DNA of 52,745 nucleotides from Candidatus Schekmanbacteria bacterium (lineage in GTDB: Bacteria > CSSED10-310 > JACPHN01), in the NCBI GenBank assembly GCA_016188575.1, contig JACPHN010000195.1:1-52745 (forward strand). Direction: 5' to 3'. The position numbers were made by a program, and so were the translations under genes. Below the pieces are notes generated by a model. The model saw only the letters and a program-made list of their open reading frames with translations, made no database searches and was not told the origin of the DNA. Positions 18,174 through 26,851 of the stretch are shown piece by piece; position 1 is the stretch's first letter, and each line of letters opens with the position of its first letter.

Positions 18174-19107
18174 GGACGGGTGGAGGCTCGTCTCCGGCCG
18201 ACTCATCCCACGGTGCAGTGGCCGCTTCTTCATCTTCCTGAGTGAGGCTCTCGGGGCGAGCGCCAGTCTTCATCGGCGTGGTGGCACGAACGCGCGGCAC
18301 GAGGTCCGGCGTGGCGAGCTCGGCTTCTTCGCCCGCACGGATGCCTGCTTCCCGTTTCGCGGCGGCTCGGGCCGCGGCTTCTTCGCCGTAGTTCCGCCAC
18401 GGCCTGTCGGCGCTCGCGGGAGTGTCAGTCGCGGCGTTTGGCTTCAGACCATCCGCGCTCGCTGCTCTCACCTCGGCAGGGGCGCCGCGCTTGGCCGGCG
18501 TCCCAGGTACATTGCCGCGCGGGCTCAGCAGGAGGCCTGTGGCCGCTGCCAGCACCACGAACATGAGAACGTACTCTCCGGCGCCGATTTTTCCGCGCGC
18601 CTGGCGAAAGACCGCGCGCAAGTTTTCCCGGGTGAGGATCGCGGTTCGCGCCGGGATGCGCAGGCGCGGGCGGTCGACGGCAGTGGGGGAGGCAGCGCGA
18701 CCTGCTTTCGGCTCGGGGGCGCTGGCGAGCATTGGCCGCCGCGGCGGCTCCGGTCGCACCACGGTGGACGGCGGCACCGGCGGTTCGTAGGTTTCCGAGA
18801 CGCGGATCTCCTGGTCGTCGAAGGCCACCGGCAGATCGGATGCGTCTCCGTCTGAAATGATGAACGGGGCGATCTCCTTCGGCTTCTGGTCCTTGTTGAG
18901 CTTGCTGTCGAGCTTCTTGACGAGCTGATACGCCCCCAGGACGTCGCCGGCGTCCAGCCGCCGCTGAATTTCACCTTGCAGGCGAGTGATGATCGCGTCT
19001 TGGCGCTTTCGTTTCCCCGTGGCCTCCGCTCCGCGCGCGCCCTCCGCCGGCCTCGTCGAAGCCGCCGCCGGACGGGGCGCGCGCGGGTCGCCTGGCATCA
19101 CCTGCAT
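18157..19107 (-). CDS. Single-pass membrane protein at the end of the pilin operon
   Basis: 316 residues with no family I recognise. A helical N-terminal part ([20 protein letters not shown], then [17 protein letters not shown]) is followed by a Pro-rich linker, one transmembrane helix ([16 protein letters not shown], around residues 178-193) and a charged Ala/Glu-rich C-terminal tail. It starts 10 bases after the pilX stop on the same strand, so it is probably the last gene of the minor-pilin operon. The type II topology suggests a cytoplasmic coiled region tied to a periplasmic tail; a role in pilus assembly is only inferred. Confidence 0.7.
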   Translation of the reverse strand: MQVMPGDPRAPRPAAASTRPAEGARGAEATGKRKRQDAIITRLQGEIQRRLDAGDVLGAYQLVKKLDSKLNKDQKPKEIAPFIISDGDASDLPVAFDDQEIRVSETYEPPVPPSTVVRPEPPRRPMLASAPEPKAGRAASPTAVDRPRLRIPARTAILTRENLRAVFRQARGKIGAGEYVLMFVVLAAATGLLLSPRGNVPGTPAKRGAPAEVRAASADGLKPNAATDTPASADRPWRNYGEEAAARAAAKREAGIRAGEEAELATPDLVPRVRATTPMKTGARPESLTQEDEEAATAPWDESAGDEPPPVLSPPR

Positions 19108-19117
19108 CGCGCGCGCG

Positions 19118-20776
19118 TCAGAAGGTATTTGGCGTGTCCGCCAATGTCGTCGTCGGAATCGCCACGGAGCGCTCCCGGCGGTCGAGGAACGTGTACACGC
19201 CGGTCGTCGGATAGTACGGAGGTGGGGTGTTCATCAGCCGATTATCGTACGTATAGCTCTCGCTCCAGCCATGGATCGAGTTTCCCGATCCGTCGCCCAC
19301 CCCAAACAGGCCGCCCTGCTCCTGGATGGTGCCGCCGAACAAGTACATGGTGCCGCGCAGCCCGTTCTTGTTGTAGTTTTCGCCCTGGTACGACTTGTTC
19401 AGCGTCATCACGGTACCGTCCACCTGGACGTGGCAGGTCGCCGAATCGGCCGGTTGAGCGCTGCACCCTGCGCCTCCGCCGAGTCCGTTCCGGGTATTGC
19501 TCTTGATCGACAGGTTGTTGCTGGCGACGATGCCGAGAATTCCCTGAGGATTGCCGCCGTAGTAGTAGTATCGCGTGTCGTCGTAGATCCACCCCTGACC
19601 GTCGATCGATACGGTGTTCGAACCGGTTAGCCCCCACTGTAGGTGTGCCTGCGGAACGGCAAGGGCGGTGGCGATCTGCGGCCACAGCACGCCCTGATAC
19701 TGGCGGCAGAGCGAGAAATTCGCTGTATTGCCGGCGCCGGTGAGCGAGATGACGCCATTGGCCCCGCCGCTTTGAATCCCCGCCGCGGCGTTCAGGTAGT
19801 CGTACCGGTCAGTAAGCTTGACGACCGCCATGTTCGCGCCTACGTTGCCACCGCCTCCGCTACAGAACGCCGAGCCGATCACGCTCCCCGCGGGTGCGTT
19901 CGCGGCCAGGTTGGCGTTGCCGATCAGCGCGTATCCCGCAGGAATGGCGCTCGGGTCCGTCGTGTCATGGACGGTAAAGAAATCGATCCAGGTCGATCCT
20001 GTGAGCCGAATTCCCCCGCTCGCGGCGTTGACGAGCTTGGTGGTGTTGCTGGGGAGCTCGATGACGGGGAAATTGACGGTGATTCCCTTGTGGAACTGCG
20101 CGCCGATGGCCCCTGAGCCGTAGAGATAGACCACGTCGGCTTCGTGCTGAGTGACTTCCTCGAAGAAATTCGGGCCGGAGTTGTCGGCGTAGATCACGAG
20201 GTGTGCGTTGGTGTGATAGGGACCCTGAAACACGCTTTCCGGCGGCCAGTAGGTGCCGTTGAGGTAGGTGTCCTCAAAGTAGGCATACCGGGCGAAGTTG
20301 ATCTGTTGCGCTACGATCTCGACCTGACGAGTTACCTGGTTACCGTCCTGCCCGCGAGCGTAGCCGGTCGAGCGGATGAGATACAGGCGGGTGGCCGAGC
20401 CGGAGTTGTTGTCCCTGGGGTCGATGACGAGGTCGAACCACGCATCTCCCACCGAGTATCCTCCGCAGCACGTGTTGAAGGCGCCCTCGGTGATCGCCGA
20501 GTCGGCGGCTCCGGACTTGAGAATCAGCGGACTGGTCGAGGCGATCGGCACCGCGAGGCTATTGAGATAGCTCACCGCGGCGGCAACGCCGGACTCGGCG
20601 GCATCCAACGCGTGCTGGTAGGACTGATCCGCCGTGACCATCTTGCGATCCGTGATCGAGGCAAGCGTGAGCGCCATGCCTCCGACAAAGACGACGAGCA
20701 TGACGATGAGCGTCATCAAGAGCGCCACACCGCGCTCGTCGCATAACCTGGCGAAGATCGAGGATAATTTTTTCAT
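19118..20776 (-). CDS. PilX-type minor pilin/pilus assembly protein
   Basis: 552 residues. The N-terminus (DERGVALLMTLIVMLVVFVG, followed by SYQHALDAAESGVAAAVSYLN) is the PilX N-terminal domain: a short leader, then a hydrophobic helix. The rest is a long exported Gly/Asn-rich domain, far larger than typical PilX (~170-200 residues), and may act as an adhesive tip or scaffold. AGGAG lies just before the ATG. It lies 9 bases downstream of the PilW-like gene. Confidence 0.85.
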   Translation of the reverse strand: MKKLSSIFARLCDERGVALLMTLIVMLVVFVGGMALTLASITDRKMVTADQSYQHALDAAESGVAAAVSYLNSLAVPIASTSPLILKSGAADSAITEGAFNTCCGGYSVGDAWFDLVIDPRDNNSGSATRLYLIRSTGYARGQDGNQVTRQVEIVAQQINFARYAYFEDTYLNGTYWPPESVFQGPYHTNAHLVIYADNSGPNFFEEVTQHEADVVYLYGSGAIGAQFHKGITVNFPVIELPSNTTKLVNAASGGIRLTGSTWIDFFTVHDTTDPSAIPAGYALIGNANLAANAPAGSVIGSAFCSGGGGNVGANMAVVKLTDRYDYLNAAAGIQSGGANGVISLTGAGNTANFSLCRQYQGVLWPQIATALAVPQAHLQWGLTGSNTVSIDGQGWIYDDTRYYYYGGNPQGILGIVASNNLSIKSNTRNGLGGGAGCSAQPADSATCHVQVDGTVMTLNKSYQGENYNKNGLRGTMYLFGGTIQEQGGLFGVGDGSGNSIHGWSESYTYDNRLMNTPPPYYPTTGVYTFLDRRERSVAIPTTTLADTPNTF

Positions 20777-20785
20777 GGTGATCTC

Positions 20786-22324
20786 CTAAATGAGCCCGGA
20801 ATATCTCAGGCCGGTCGGAACCACGGTCATGGATTCGCTGTATTGGCGATAAGGATAGTCAGCGCCGAAGTCGGGGTGGGAGAAACCGATCTCCGTATTC
20901 GCGGCGTCGAAGGTCAGATCTACGCGGATGCGCCGGATTTCTTCCCGGTAGTACCAGGGCAGACGCGTGTCGGTGCCGGTCTCGTCGGGGCGGTTTTGCA
21001 GAATGTTCGGATTGGCGTGGCCGAGCTGGCCGTCGTTGCCCAGGACGAGGTCTTCGATTTCCCCTTGCTGGAGGATCCCATCCGCCGCGACGCACCCCCC
21101 GCAGCCGCCGACGTCGCCAAACAGCGCCTCGCTGTCCACGCTCCCGTTGTCGTTGATGTCGACATCGTTGTTGTTGATGCTGCCGTCACCGTCGAGGTCT
21201 TCGGCCACGTGGTACTGAAACAGCGGTCGCGGCATGGTGCCGTCCGGGTACGCGAGTGGCCCGCGCAGCGTGCACCCTGTCAGGGACAGGAACTCGCCGC
21301 CGTTGACGCGCATGCCGAGCTCGAAGACGTACGGGTTGGTGACACTCGGGTCGTGCTGCACGCAGGCGTCGTCCTCGGTAACCTGCCCATCGTCGTTGAA
21401 ATCCAGGGTGAGCGAGATGGTCTCGGCACCGCTCAGGTCCCAATTGGTCCCATCCGCTTGCCGTTGGGTGATGTTTCCGGCAGGCGAGCAGGCGCCGCCG
21501 AGGGGAAACCCGAAGACCTGATCGGCCGCCGGCCCGCTGAGGTCGTCGGCGGTATACCAGTTGGCGTCTTCGCCGGCGCCGGTCAGGTCGTTGCCGCCTC
21601 CCCAGGCATCGATAACGCCGCCGACGAGGCCGGGGTGAATGATGGGCTCATCAGGCGGGCTCGTTCCCCAGACCCCATCCGGACCCGCGTAGCGCGCGTA
21701 GGTAAAGCCGCCGGCGATATTGTCGCCCGCCGAATTCCAGTTGCGCCCGCAGCCGGAGCCCGTCAGCTCGTCGCCGTCCTCCCAGGTGGTGGGGGTCACG
21801 ACGCCGGGGTGTACGATCGGGTCGTCGCTGTTCTCGAGGCCGCCGCCGCCGCCGTTGGAGCGGTTGCCGTCGGGGCCGGCGAGGTAGAAGTAATAGAGGT
21901 TGGCGGGCAAGGATTCCGGAGTCATCAACTGGACGTTGGCGACCACCTCGGGGCCGAGCGGATCGATCACCGCGTCTTCGCGATCGAGGTCTGCGTTGAA
22001 CACGAGTGTATAGTCGTCAGCGAAGATGACACGGGGCTGCGTGCAGAGCCGGTCCGGGCGCGCCGCGTAGCAGTTTCCGCCGGCGAGGTCGACGCCGTCC
22101 CCGATCCGCTGCAGGAGGTTTCGCAGCTCGAGCGTCACCACCCGAGACGTCTCCTGAAGCTCGAGCTGCGTCCTGCTGCGTGTGGTTTCCTTGCGGGAAA
22201 GTTGCAGCAGGTTCAGCGCGCCGATGGCGATCAGCCCAAACAGGACGAGCGTGATCACCAATTCGAGCAAGGTGACACCCCGCTCGCGCGCATCCGCCGT
22301 TTTCAGATTCGGCAAGTCGCTCAT
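20786..22324 (-). CDS. PilW-like minor pilin with Ca-binding-type loops
   Basis: 512 residues. It has a class III signal with cleavage before V in RERGVTLLELVITLVLFG (Glu at +5 of the mature protein) and a hydrophobic N-terminal helix, as in PilW. The exported part contains a duplicated unit (DPIVHPGVV...DELTGSGCGRNW and EPIIHPGLV...NDLTGAGEDANW) and two EF-hand/dockerin-like stretches, DFNDDGQVTEDD (around 21370-21405) and DLDGDGSINNNDVDINDNGS (around 21140-21210). These suggest calcium binding, as known for PilY1 in other type IV pili. AGGAAAGG precedes the ATG. Confidence 0.85.
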   Translation of the reverse strand: MSDLPNLKTADARERGVTLLELVITLVLFGLIAIGALNLLQLSRKETTRSRTQLELQETSRVVTLELRNLLQRIGDGVDLAGGNCYAARPDRLCTQPRVIFADDYTLVFNADLDREDAVIDPLGPEVVANVQLMTPESLPANLYYFYLAGPDGNRSNGGGGGLENSDDPIVHPGVVTPTTWEDGDELTGSGCGRNWNSAGDNIAGGFTYARYAGPDGVWGTSPPDEPIIHPGLVGGVIDAWGGGNDLTGAGEDANWYTADDLSGPAADQVFGFPLGGACSPAGNITQRQADGTNWDLSGAETISLTLDFNDDGQVTEDDACVQHDPSVTNPYVFELGMRVNGGEFLSLTGCTLRGPLAYPDGTMPRPLFQYHVAEDLDGDGSINNNDVDINDNGSVDSEALFGDVGGCGGCVAADGILQQGEIEDLVLGNDGQLGHANPNILQNRPDETGTDTRLPWYYREEIRRIRVDLTFDAANTEIGFSHPDFGADYPYRQYSESMTVVPTGLRYSGLI

Positions 22325-22337
22325 GATCGCGCCTTTC

Positions 22338-22832
22338 CTAGCAGGACTGGTTGGGCAGCCGGCGGACGAACTGCAGGGTGTTATCGCCGGCGGTGGTATC
22401 GATCCACTGTACGGTCACGGTAGCCAGCGCCTGTTCGGTCACGGGAGTGTCCTTCTGAATACGCACGGTCATCCGATATGAGTTGTACACGATATTCGGA
22501 GACTGCGGATCGGGGACCTCACCGTAGCTCTGCACCACGGTGAAATCCGTTTCGCTTCCGGAGACCGATCCTCGCAGCGTCGCCAGATTTCGGGGATTCG
22601 CCGGCACCAAGACAGCGAAGCACTGCACGCCGACTTCGTCGAGGTAGGTCTGGGCGAGCCGCGTGGCGGTGGTGCGCGACTGGGACTGGTTCATGCTGGT
22701 GACCGCACGCGGATAGAGGCCGAACACGGCGGCGCTGGCGGCGACCAGGATGACCAGCGCGATGAGCACCTCGAGAAGGGAAAACCCTTGCTCTCCTCGC
22801 GGGGAGCGCTGAGAGCGCGAGACTGCCTCCAT
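22338..22832 (-). CDS. PilV-like minor pilin
   Basis: 164 residues. Prepilin peptidase motif EQGFSLLEVLIALVIL with Glu+5, then a hydrophobic helix and a small globular domain with Cys residues. The frame is open from 22850, but ATG 22832 has GGAGG at the correct distance and leaves an 11-base gap to the upstream gene, so I use it. It probably forms a minor-pilin initiation complex with the FimT-, PilW- and PilX-like neighbours. Confidence 0.9.
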   Translation of the reverse strand: MEAVSRSQRSPRGEQGFSLLEVLIALVILVAASAAVFGLYPRAVTSMNQSQSRTTATRLAQTYLDEVGVQCFAVLVPANPRNLATLRGSVSGSETDFTVVQSYGEVPDPQSPNIVYNSYRMTVRIQKDTPVTEQALATVTVQWIDTTAGDNTLQFVRRLPNQSC

Positions 22833-22843
22833 GGCGGACCTCC

Positions 22844-23392
22844 TCAGCAAGCGTTCCCGCCGACGGTACAGGCGGGGGGAGTCGTGGCGAAGGATACGGT
22901 GACGAAATTATCGAGCGTGACGCACCGGCAGTTGTCGGTGGCGGGAAGGTACTCGAGGATGAGCCCGGTGCCCGCCGCCGTGGACTCCGCCTTGCCCGTC
23001 GTCGAGATCGTGATGCCGCCGTTTGTGGGCATGTTGTTGGAGGCGTTGCGAACGCGGACGTCCTCGGTGAAAAGCGCCATGTCGCGGACCGCCCAGCCGG
23101 TCCCGGTGGACCGCTCGACGAGCACCTGATTGCCGTTGGCGACGCGAAGGCGATGGGAGACCTTTTCGCTCATCGCCCAGTAGCGAGCGAGGCGCGCTTC
23201 GCTGACGAGCATCTGGGCGCTGAAGTCAAGCTGAAAGGTTTGCTTGTAGGCGCTCAGGGCGATCACCGCGCCGGTGGCGAGAATCGCAACGATGGCGACG
23301 ACAATCAAGAGCTCGAGGAGGGTTACGCCGGATTCTCTCCCGGAGTGACGTGGCGCTCTGAGGGAAAAAGTTGACACGAGAGGCGAAGCCAT
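22844..23392 (-). CDS. FimT/GspH-type minor pseudopilin
   Basis: 182 residues, the first gene of the operon. Prepilin site ESGVTLLELLIVVAIVAILA with Glu+5; the remainder has the beta-rich GspH/FimT fold pattern and a Cys-containing C-terminus (CRCVTLDNFV...CTVGGNAC). ATG 23392 is preferred over the upstream start because it places a normal-length leader before the cleavage site. FimT proteins can bind DNA during natural uptake in some bacteria; that is not shown here. Confidence 0.88.
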   Translation of the reverse strand: MASPLVSTFSLRAPRHSGRESGVTLLELLIVVAIVAILATGAVIALSAYKQTFQLDFSAQMLVSEARLARYWAMSEKVSHRLRVANGNQVLVERSTGTGWAVRDMALFTEDVRVRNASNNMPTNGGITISTTGKAESTAAGTGLILEYLPATDNCRCVTLDNFVTVSFATTPPACTVGGNAC

Positions 23393-23454
23393 GGCAGTCT
23401 CATCTTCGGTGCGAGACCACGGGTTGCGAAGTGGTGCGAGCAAGCGACCGAACT

Positions 23455-23520
23455 AGTGTACCGCCGCGGTTTTCGAACCGCAAGGCGCGGCTTGACAGGC
23501 GTCTGGTGAAACCTTACGCT
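23455..23520. promoter_or_regulatory. Divergent promoter region with UUCG hairpin
   Basis: On the minus strand, TTGCGG (23478-23483) and TACACT (23455-23460) are 17 nt apart and could drive the pilin operon. On the plus strand, TTGACA (23492-23497) is followed 17 nt later by a weak TACGCT, possibly for the acyl-CoA synthetase. Between them is a perfect hairpin, GCGGTT-TTCG-AACCGC (23466-23481), overlapping the minus promoter. All of this is by consensus only. Confidence 0.4.
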
Positions 23521-23567
23521 CGCTCGTCTGTGAAAAGCGGATTCCCACTCCATCAGGAAGGTGAGCA

Positions 23568-25346
23568 ATGAGCGCGGACACCATTCCGGCGAGGTTTCTC
23601 GAGCATGCGCGGATACGGCCGGAGGAACCGGCCTACTATGTCCGTGAGAATGGCTCCTGGCACGCGACGAGCTGGCGCGACTACGTGGCGGAAACGCGGC
23701 GTGCAGCCCGCGCGATGGTCGCGCTCGGTCTCGAACCGGGCGACACCGTCTGTATACTCGGATTCAACAAGCCGGAGTGGGTCGTTTTCGACATCGCCGC
23801 CATGCTGATTGGGGGCGTGCCCGCGGGAATCTACACCACCTGCTCGCCGGGCGAGGTGCAGTACATCGTCCACCACGCCGAGGCCAAGCTCGTCCTGGTG
23901 GAAAACGAGCAGCAGTGGCAAAAGATCAATGCCGAGCGACAGCGCTTGCCGTCGCTGCAAAAAGTGGTCTTCATGCGCGGAGCGGCGAAGGTCTCCGACC
24001 CCCTCGCGCTGGCATGGTCGAGCTTTCTGGCGCTTGCGGACGGGGTGCCGGAGGAGGTGGTCGACAAGCGCTCGGCGGCACTCGAGCCGGATCAGAAAGC
24101 GACCTTTATTTATACCTCCGGCACCACGGGACCACCGAAAGCCGTGATGCTCTCCCACCGCAACCTGTCCTGGACGGCGACCACCGCCGTCAGCATGGTC
24201 GAGATGCAGGCGGACGCCTGTTCGCTGTCCTATTTGCCGCTGTCCCACATCGCCGAGCAAATGTTCACGATTCACGGACCGATTTCCGCGGGTTCGGCAG
24301 TCTATTTCGCGGAATCGATCGACAAGCTGCCGGACAACCTCAGGGAAGTGCAGCCGCACATCTTTTTTGGCGTGCCCCGGATCTGGGAAAAATTTCACGC
24401 GGGCGTCAGCGAAAAGCTCAACGCCGCGACCGGGATCAAGGCGCTGCTGGCAGGGTGGGCGCGGGGAGTGGGCACGCACGTGTCGAATCTCCGCAACCGG
24501 GGCAGCGAGCCCGCGGGATTGCTCGCTCTGCAGTACAAGATCGCCAACGCTCTGGTCTTCTCCAAGCTCAAGCCGCGCCTCGGACTGGGCCGTGCGCGGA
24601 TGCTGGTCACGGGCGCGGCGCCCATTGCCAAGGAAGTGCTCGAATTCTTCGCGAGCCTCGACATCGTGGTACGAGAGGTTTACGGACAGTCGGAGGATTG
24701 CGGGCCAACATCGTTCAACGGGGTCGGCAAGACGAAGTTCGGGACCGTGGGCGTGCCGCTTCCGAGCGTCGACGTCAAGATCGCCGACGACGGGGAAATC
24801 ATCGTGCGCGGACCGAATGTCTTTCTCGGCTATTACAAGGACCAGGCGGCGACGGACAGCACGCTGCGCGGCGAGTGGCTGCACTCGGGCGACCTCGGTG
24901 AGCTCGACAAGGATGGTTTCCTGCTCATCACTGGCCGCAAGAAGGACATTATCATTACTTCCGGTGGCAAGAACATTGCACCGGCGAACATCGAATCCGC
25001 GCTCAAGAACCTCGAGCTCGTCTCCGAAGCCGTGGTCATCGGAGACAAGCGCAACTTTCTGTCGGCACTGATCACTCTGGACCCGGACGCCGCAGCGCGT
25101 TTCGCGGAACGGCAAGGGGTCCCGGTTTCCGAGGTGCATGCCAATCCGGCCTTGATCGCCGAGATTCAACGGGGCGTGGATACCGTCAACGAGCAGTTCG
25201 CGCGGGTCGAGCACGTGCGCAAGCTCTGCATTCTCAAGCGGAGCTTCACCGTCGAAGACGGCGAGCTGACCCCGACCCTCAAGGTGAAGCGCAAGGTGGT
25301 CTTCGATCACTTTTCCAAGGAGATCGAGGGGATGTACACGAGTTGA
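23568..25346 (+). CDS. Long-chain acyl-CoA synthetase (AMP-forming)
   Basis: A 592-residue ANL-superfamily enzyme that activates fatty acids to acyl-CoA through an acyl-adenylate. The P-loop-like YTSGTTGPPKAVMLSHRN (from about residue 182), the VYGQSEDCGP adenine-binding region, the EWLHSGDLGELDKDGFL hinge Asp and GRKKDIIITSGGKNI with the catalytic-lysine region are all present. Size and motifs match the COG1022 (FAA1-like) branch rather than short-chain ligases. It may feed beta-oxidation, consistent with ETF-QO 4 kb downstream. It has its own divergent promoter region. Confidence 0.94.
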   Translation: MSADTIPARFLEHARIRPEEPAYYVRENGSWHATSWRDYVAETRRAARAMVALGLEPGDTVCILGFNKPEWVVFDIAAMLIGGVPAGIYTTCSPGEVQYIVHHAEAKLVLVENEQQWQKINAERQRLPSLQKVVFMRGAAKVSDPLALAWSSFLALADGVPEEVVDKRSAALEPDQKATFIYTSGTTGPPKAVMLSHRNLSWTATTAVSMVEMQADACSLSYLPLSHIAEQMFTIHGPISAGSAVYFAESIDKLPDNLREVQPHIFFGVPRIWEKFHAGVSEKLNAATGIKALLAGWARGVGTHVSNLRNRGSEPAGLLALQYKIANALVFSKLKPRLGLGRARMLVTGAAPIAKEVLEFFASLDIVVREVYGQSEDCGPTSFNGVGKTKFGTVGVPLPSVDVKIADDGEIIVRGPNVFLGYYKDQAATDSTLRGEWLHSGDLGELDKDGFLLITGRKKDIIITSGGKNIAPANIESALKNLELVSEAVVIGDKRNFLSALITLDPDAAARFAERQGVPVSEVHANPALIAEIQRGVDTVNEQFARVEHVRKLCILKRSFTVEDGELTPTLKVKRKVVFDHFSKEIEGMYTS

Positions 25347-25355
25347 TGCTCGGCG

Positions 25356-25377
25356 GGCGCCTCGCGCGCGAGGCGCC
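25356..25377. terminator. 22-bp perfect palindrome after the acyl-CoA synthetase gene
   Basis: Nine bases past the stop codon lies a perfect 22-bp palindrome (GGCGCCTCGCG and its complement). A second inverted repeat (CCGCCAGGT 25391-25399 with ACCTGGCGG 25423-25431) follows, and within it CGACCTG is repeated directly ten bases apart. There is no T-tract, so termination is only presumed; a protein-binding site is an alternative. Confidence 0.45.
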
Positions 25378-25447
25378 GGTCCCCGGGGGGCCGCCAGGTT
25401 GCGCGCCAGGCGACCTGAGGCGACCTGGCGGCGGCGGAAATATCGAC

Positions 25448-25476
25448 TTGACGGGGTACGACCACAATGGTATAGT
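25448..25476 (+). promoter_or_regulatory. Strong sigma-70-type promoter for the MglA-type GTPase operon
   Basis: TTGACG (25448-25453), a 17-nt spacer and TATAGT (25471-25476) give a near-consensus promoter. Transcription would start near 25483, leaving about 130 nt of 5' leader before the GTPase ATG, with AGGAG and GAAAGGG ribosome-site candidates at its end. Confidence 0.7.
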
Positions 25477-25615
25477 TCGGGGGGTATGTCGCTCTCGGCG
25501 GAGCGGAGCGCGTGTTATCGGGCGCCGGGAGGGCGGTGGATGTGGCGGCGTGCAGGGTTGCGTGGTCCGGCGTCACGTCCATAGCGGAGGTTAAGGAGCA
25601 GGAAAGGGCACCGGA

Positions 25616-26851
25616 ATGGTTTTCTTCAACTACGCGGCCATGGAGCTTGCGGCCAAGATTGTCTATTACGGGCCTGGTCTGTGTGGTAAGACGACCAATC
25701 TGCAGTACATCTACACGAAGACCTCCCCGAAGACCCGTGGCGAGATGATCTCGCTGGCCACTGAAACCGACCGCACACTTTTCTTTGACCTGCTTCCCAT
25801 CCGACTCGGGACCGTAGGAGGGTTCAAGACCCGCTTTCAGCTCTACACGGTCCCGGGCCAGGTGTTCTACAATTCGACGCGAAAGCTAGTGCTCAAAGGC
25901 GTCGATTCGCTGGTGTTCGTGGCCGACTCCCAAGAACCCATGCTCGACGCCAACATCGAGAGCCTGGAAAACTTGCAAGAGAACCTCGCAGAGCATGGCT
26001 TGTCTCTGGAGGAGCTCCCGTGGGTCATTCAATATAACAAGCGCGACTTGCCGAATGTCATGGCGGTTGCGGCCTTGAACGAAAAATTGAACTTCATGGA
26101 CGTGCCCTATTATGAGGCCATCGCCACCGCAGGCGATGGCGTTCTGGAGACGCTGAAGGGCATTTCCAAGTTGACTTTGAAGCACCTCAGGCGGAAAACC
26201 GGCAAGGGAGACGCGGCGGATGAGCCCACGCCGCCACCTCGCGTGCTCAAGCCAAGCGACATGATGCGTGAGGCGGTGGAACGTATCCGGCCGACGGAAA
26301 CTTATGCGGAAACCTATGCACCGCGGGTGGAAGCCCCCAAAGACGAAGCGCCGGAGTTCGACATTCAGGAGGAGCGCCCCGCAGCCAAGACCGCTCCCTC
26401 CGAGCCTCCCGCAACGCCGCCAAAACGCGAGGAAAGACCATCGGTGCCGGCGATCGCCGTCGGCGTCGGCAGTGTCCAGGTAAGCCGCGGCGACGACAAG
26501 CGAGGCGGTGACCTCGACGCCCACGCCGCTCGCCCCCGAGTCACCGTTTCGACTGCCGAGGCCGATGATGGCGCAGAGTCCGACGCGGCCGCGGATGATG
26601 CCGGTGCCCGACCTCATCGGATCCGAAAGGACGTCATGGAAAAAATCCAAATCCCTGTGGTCATTCGCAAAGACGAATCCCTTTCCGATGTCGAGATTCA
26701 TCTCAAACTGCAAATTGAGTGCGTCTTGACGCAGCAGCCTTCCCAGCCCGGGAGCGACGCCATGCTCGCCAATCGAGCCCGCAGGCAACGCGTCACCACC
26801 TCGGCACGGGCGTTGGCTGAGAAGACGCTGGAGGATTTTCTTAAGAAGTGA
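25616..26851 (+). CDS. MglA-type small GTPase with long C-terminal extension
   Basis: 411 residues. Residues 1-195 form an MglA-family GTPase: P-loop GPGLCGKT (19-26), LYTVPGQ with the Thr that replaces the usual Asp in this family, and NKRDLP for guanine recognition. MglA proteins set cell polarity for motility and pili. Residues ~200-335 are a Pro/Glu/Lys-rich linker. The last ~60 residues (MEKIQIPVVIRKDESLSDVE, then IHLKLQIECVL) look folded but belong to no domain I know. Usual MglA proteins are about 195 residues. No mglB GAP gene adjoins; instead the stop overlaps the start of a receiver-ATPase gene (GTGA). Confidence 0.92.
   Translation: MVFFNYAAMELAAKIVYYGPGLCGKTTNLQYIYTKTSPKTRGEMISLATETDRTLFFDLLPIRLGTVGGFKTRFQLYTVPGQVFYNSTRKLVLKGVDSLVFVADSQEPMLDANIESLENLQENLAEHGLSLEELPWVIQYNKRDLPNVMAVAALNEKLNFMDVPYYEAIATAGDGVLETLKGISKLTLKHLRRKTGKGDAADEPTPPPRVLKPSDMMREAVERIRPTETYAETYAPRVEAPKDEAPEFDIQEERPAAKTAPSEPPATPPKREERPSVPAIAVGVGSVQVSRGDDKRGGDLDAHAARPRVTVSTAEADDGAESDAAADDAGARPHRIRKDVMEKIQIPVVIRKDESLSDVEIHLKLQIECVLTQQPSQPGSDAMLANRARRQRVTTSARALAEKTLEDFLKK

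Noticed and set aside
20843-22423. 526-codon plus-strand frame
   Set aside because: Antisense to the PilW-like gene, which has a prepilin signal and correct spacing in its operon.
23466-23481. tRNA T-arm-like GGTTTTCGAACC
   Set aside because: Only a short UUCG hairpin; no acceptor, D or anticodon arms surround it.
23553-25310. 585-codon minus-strand frame
   Set aside because: Antisense to the acyl-CoA synthetase with all ANL motifs.
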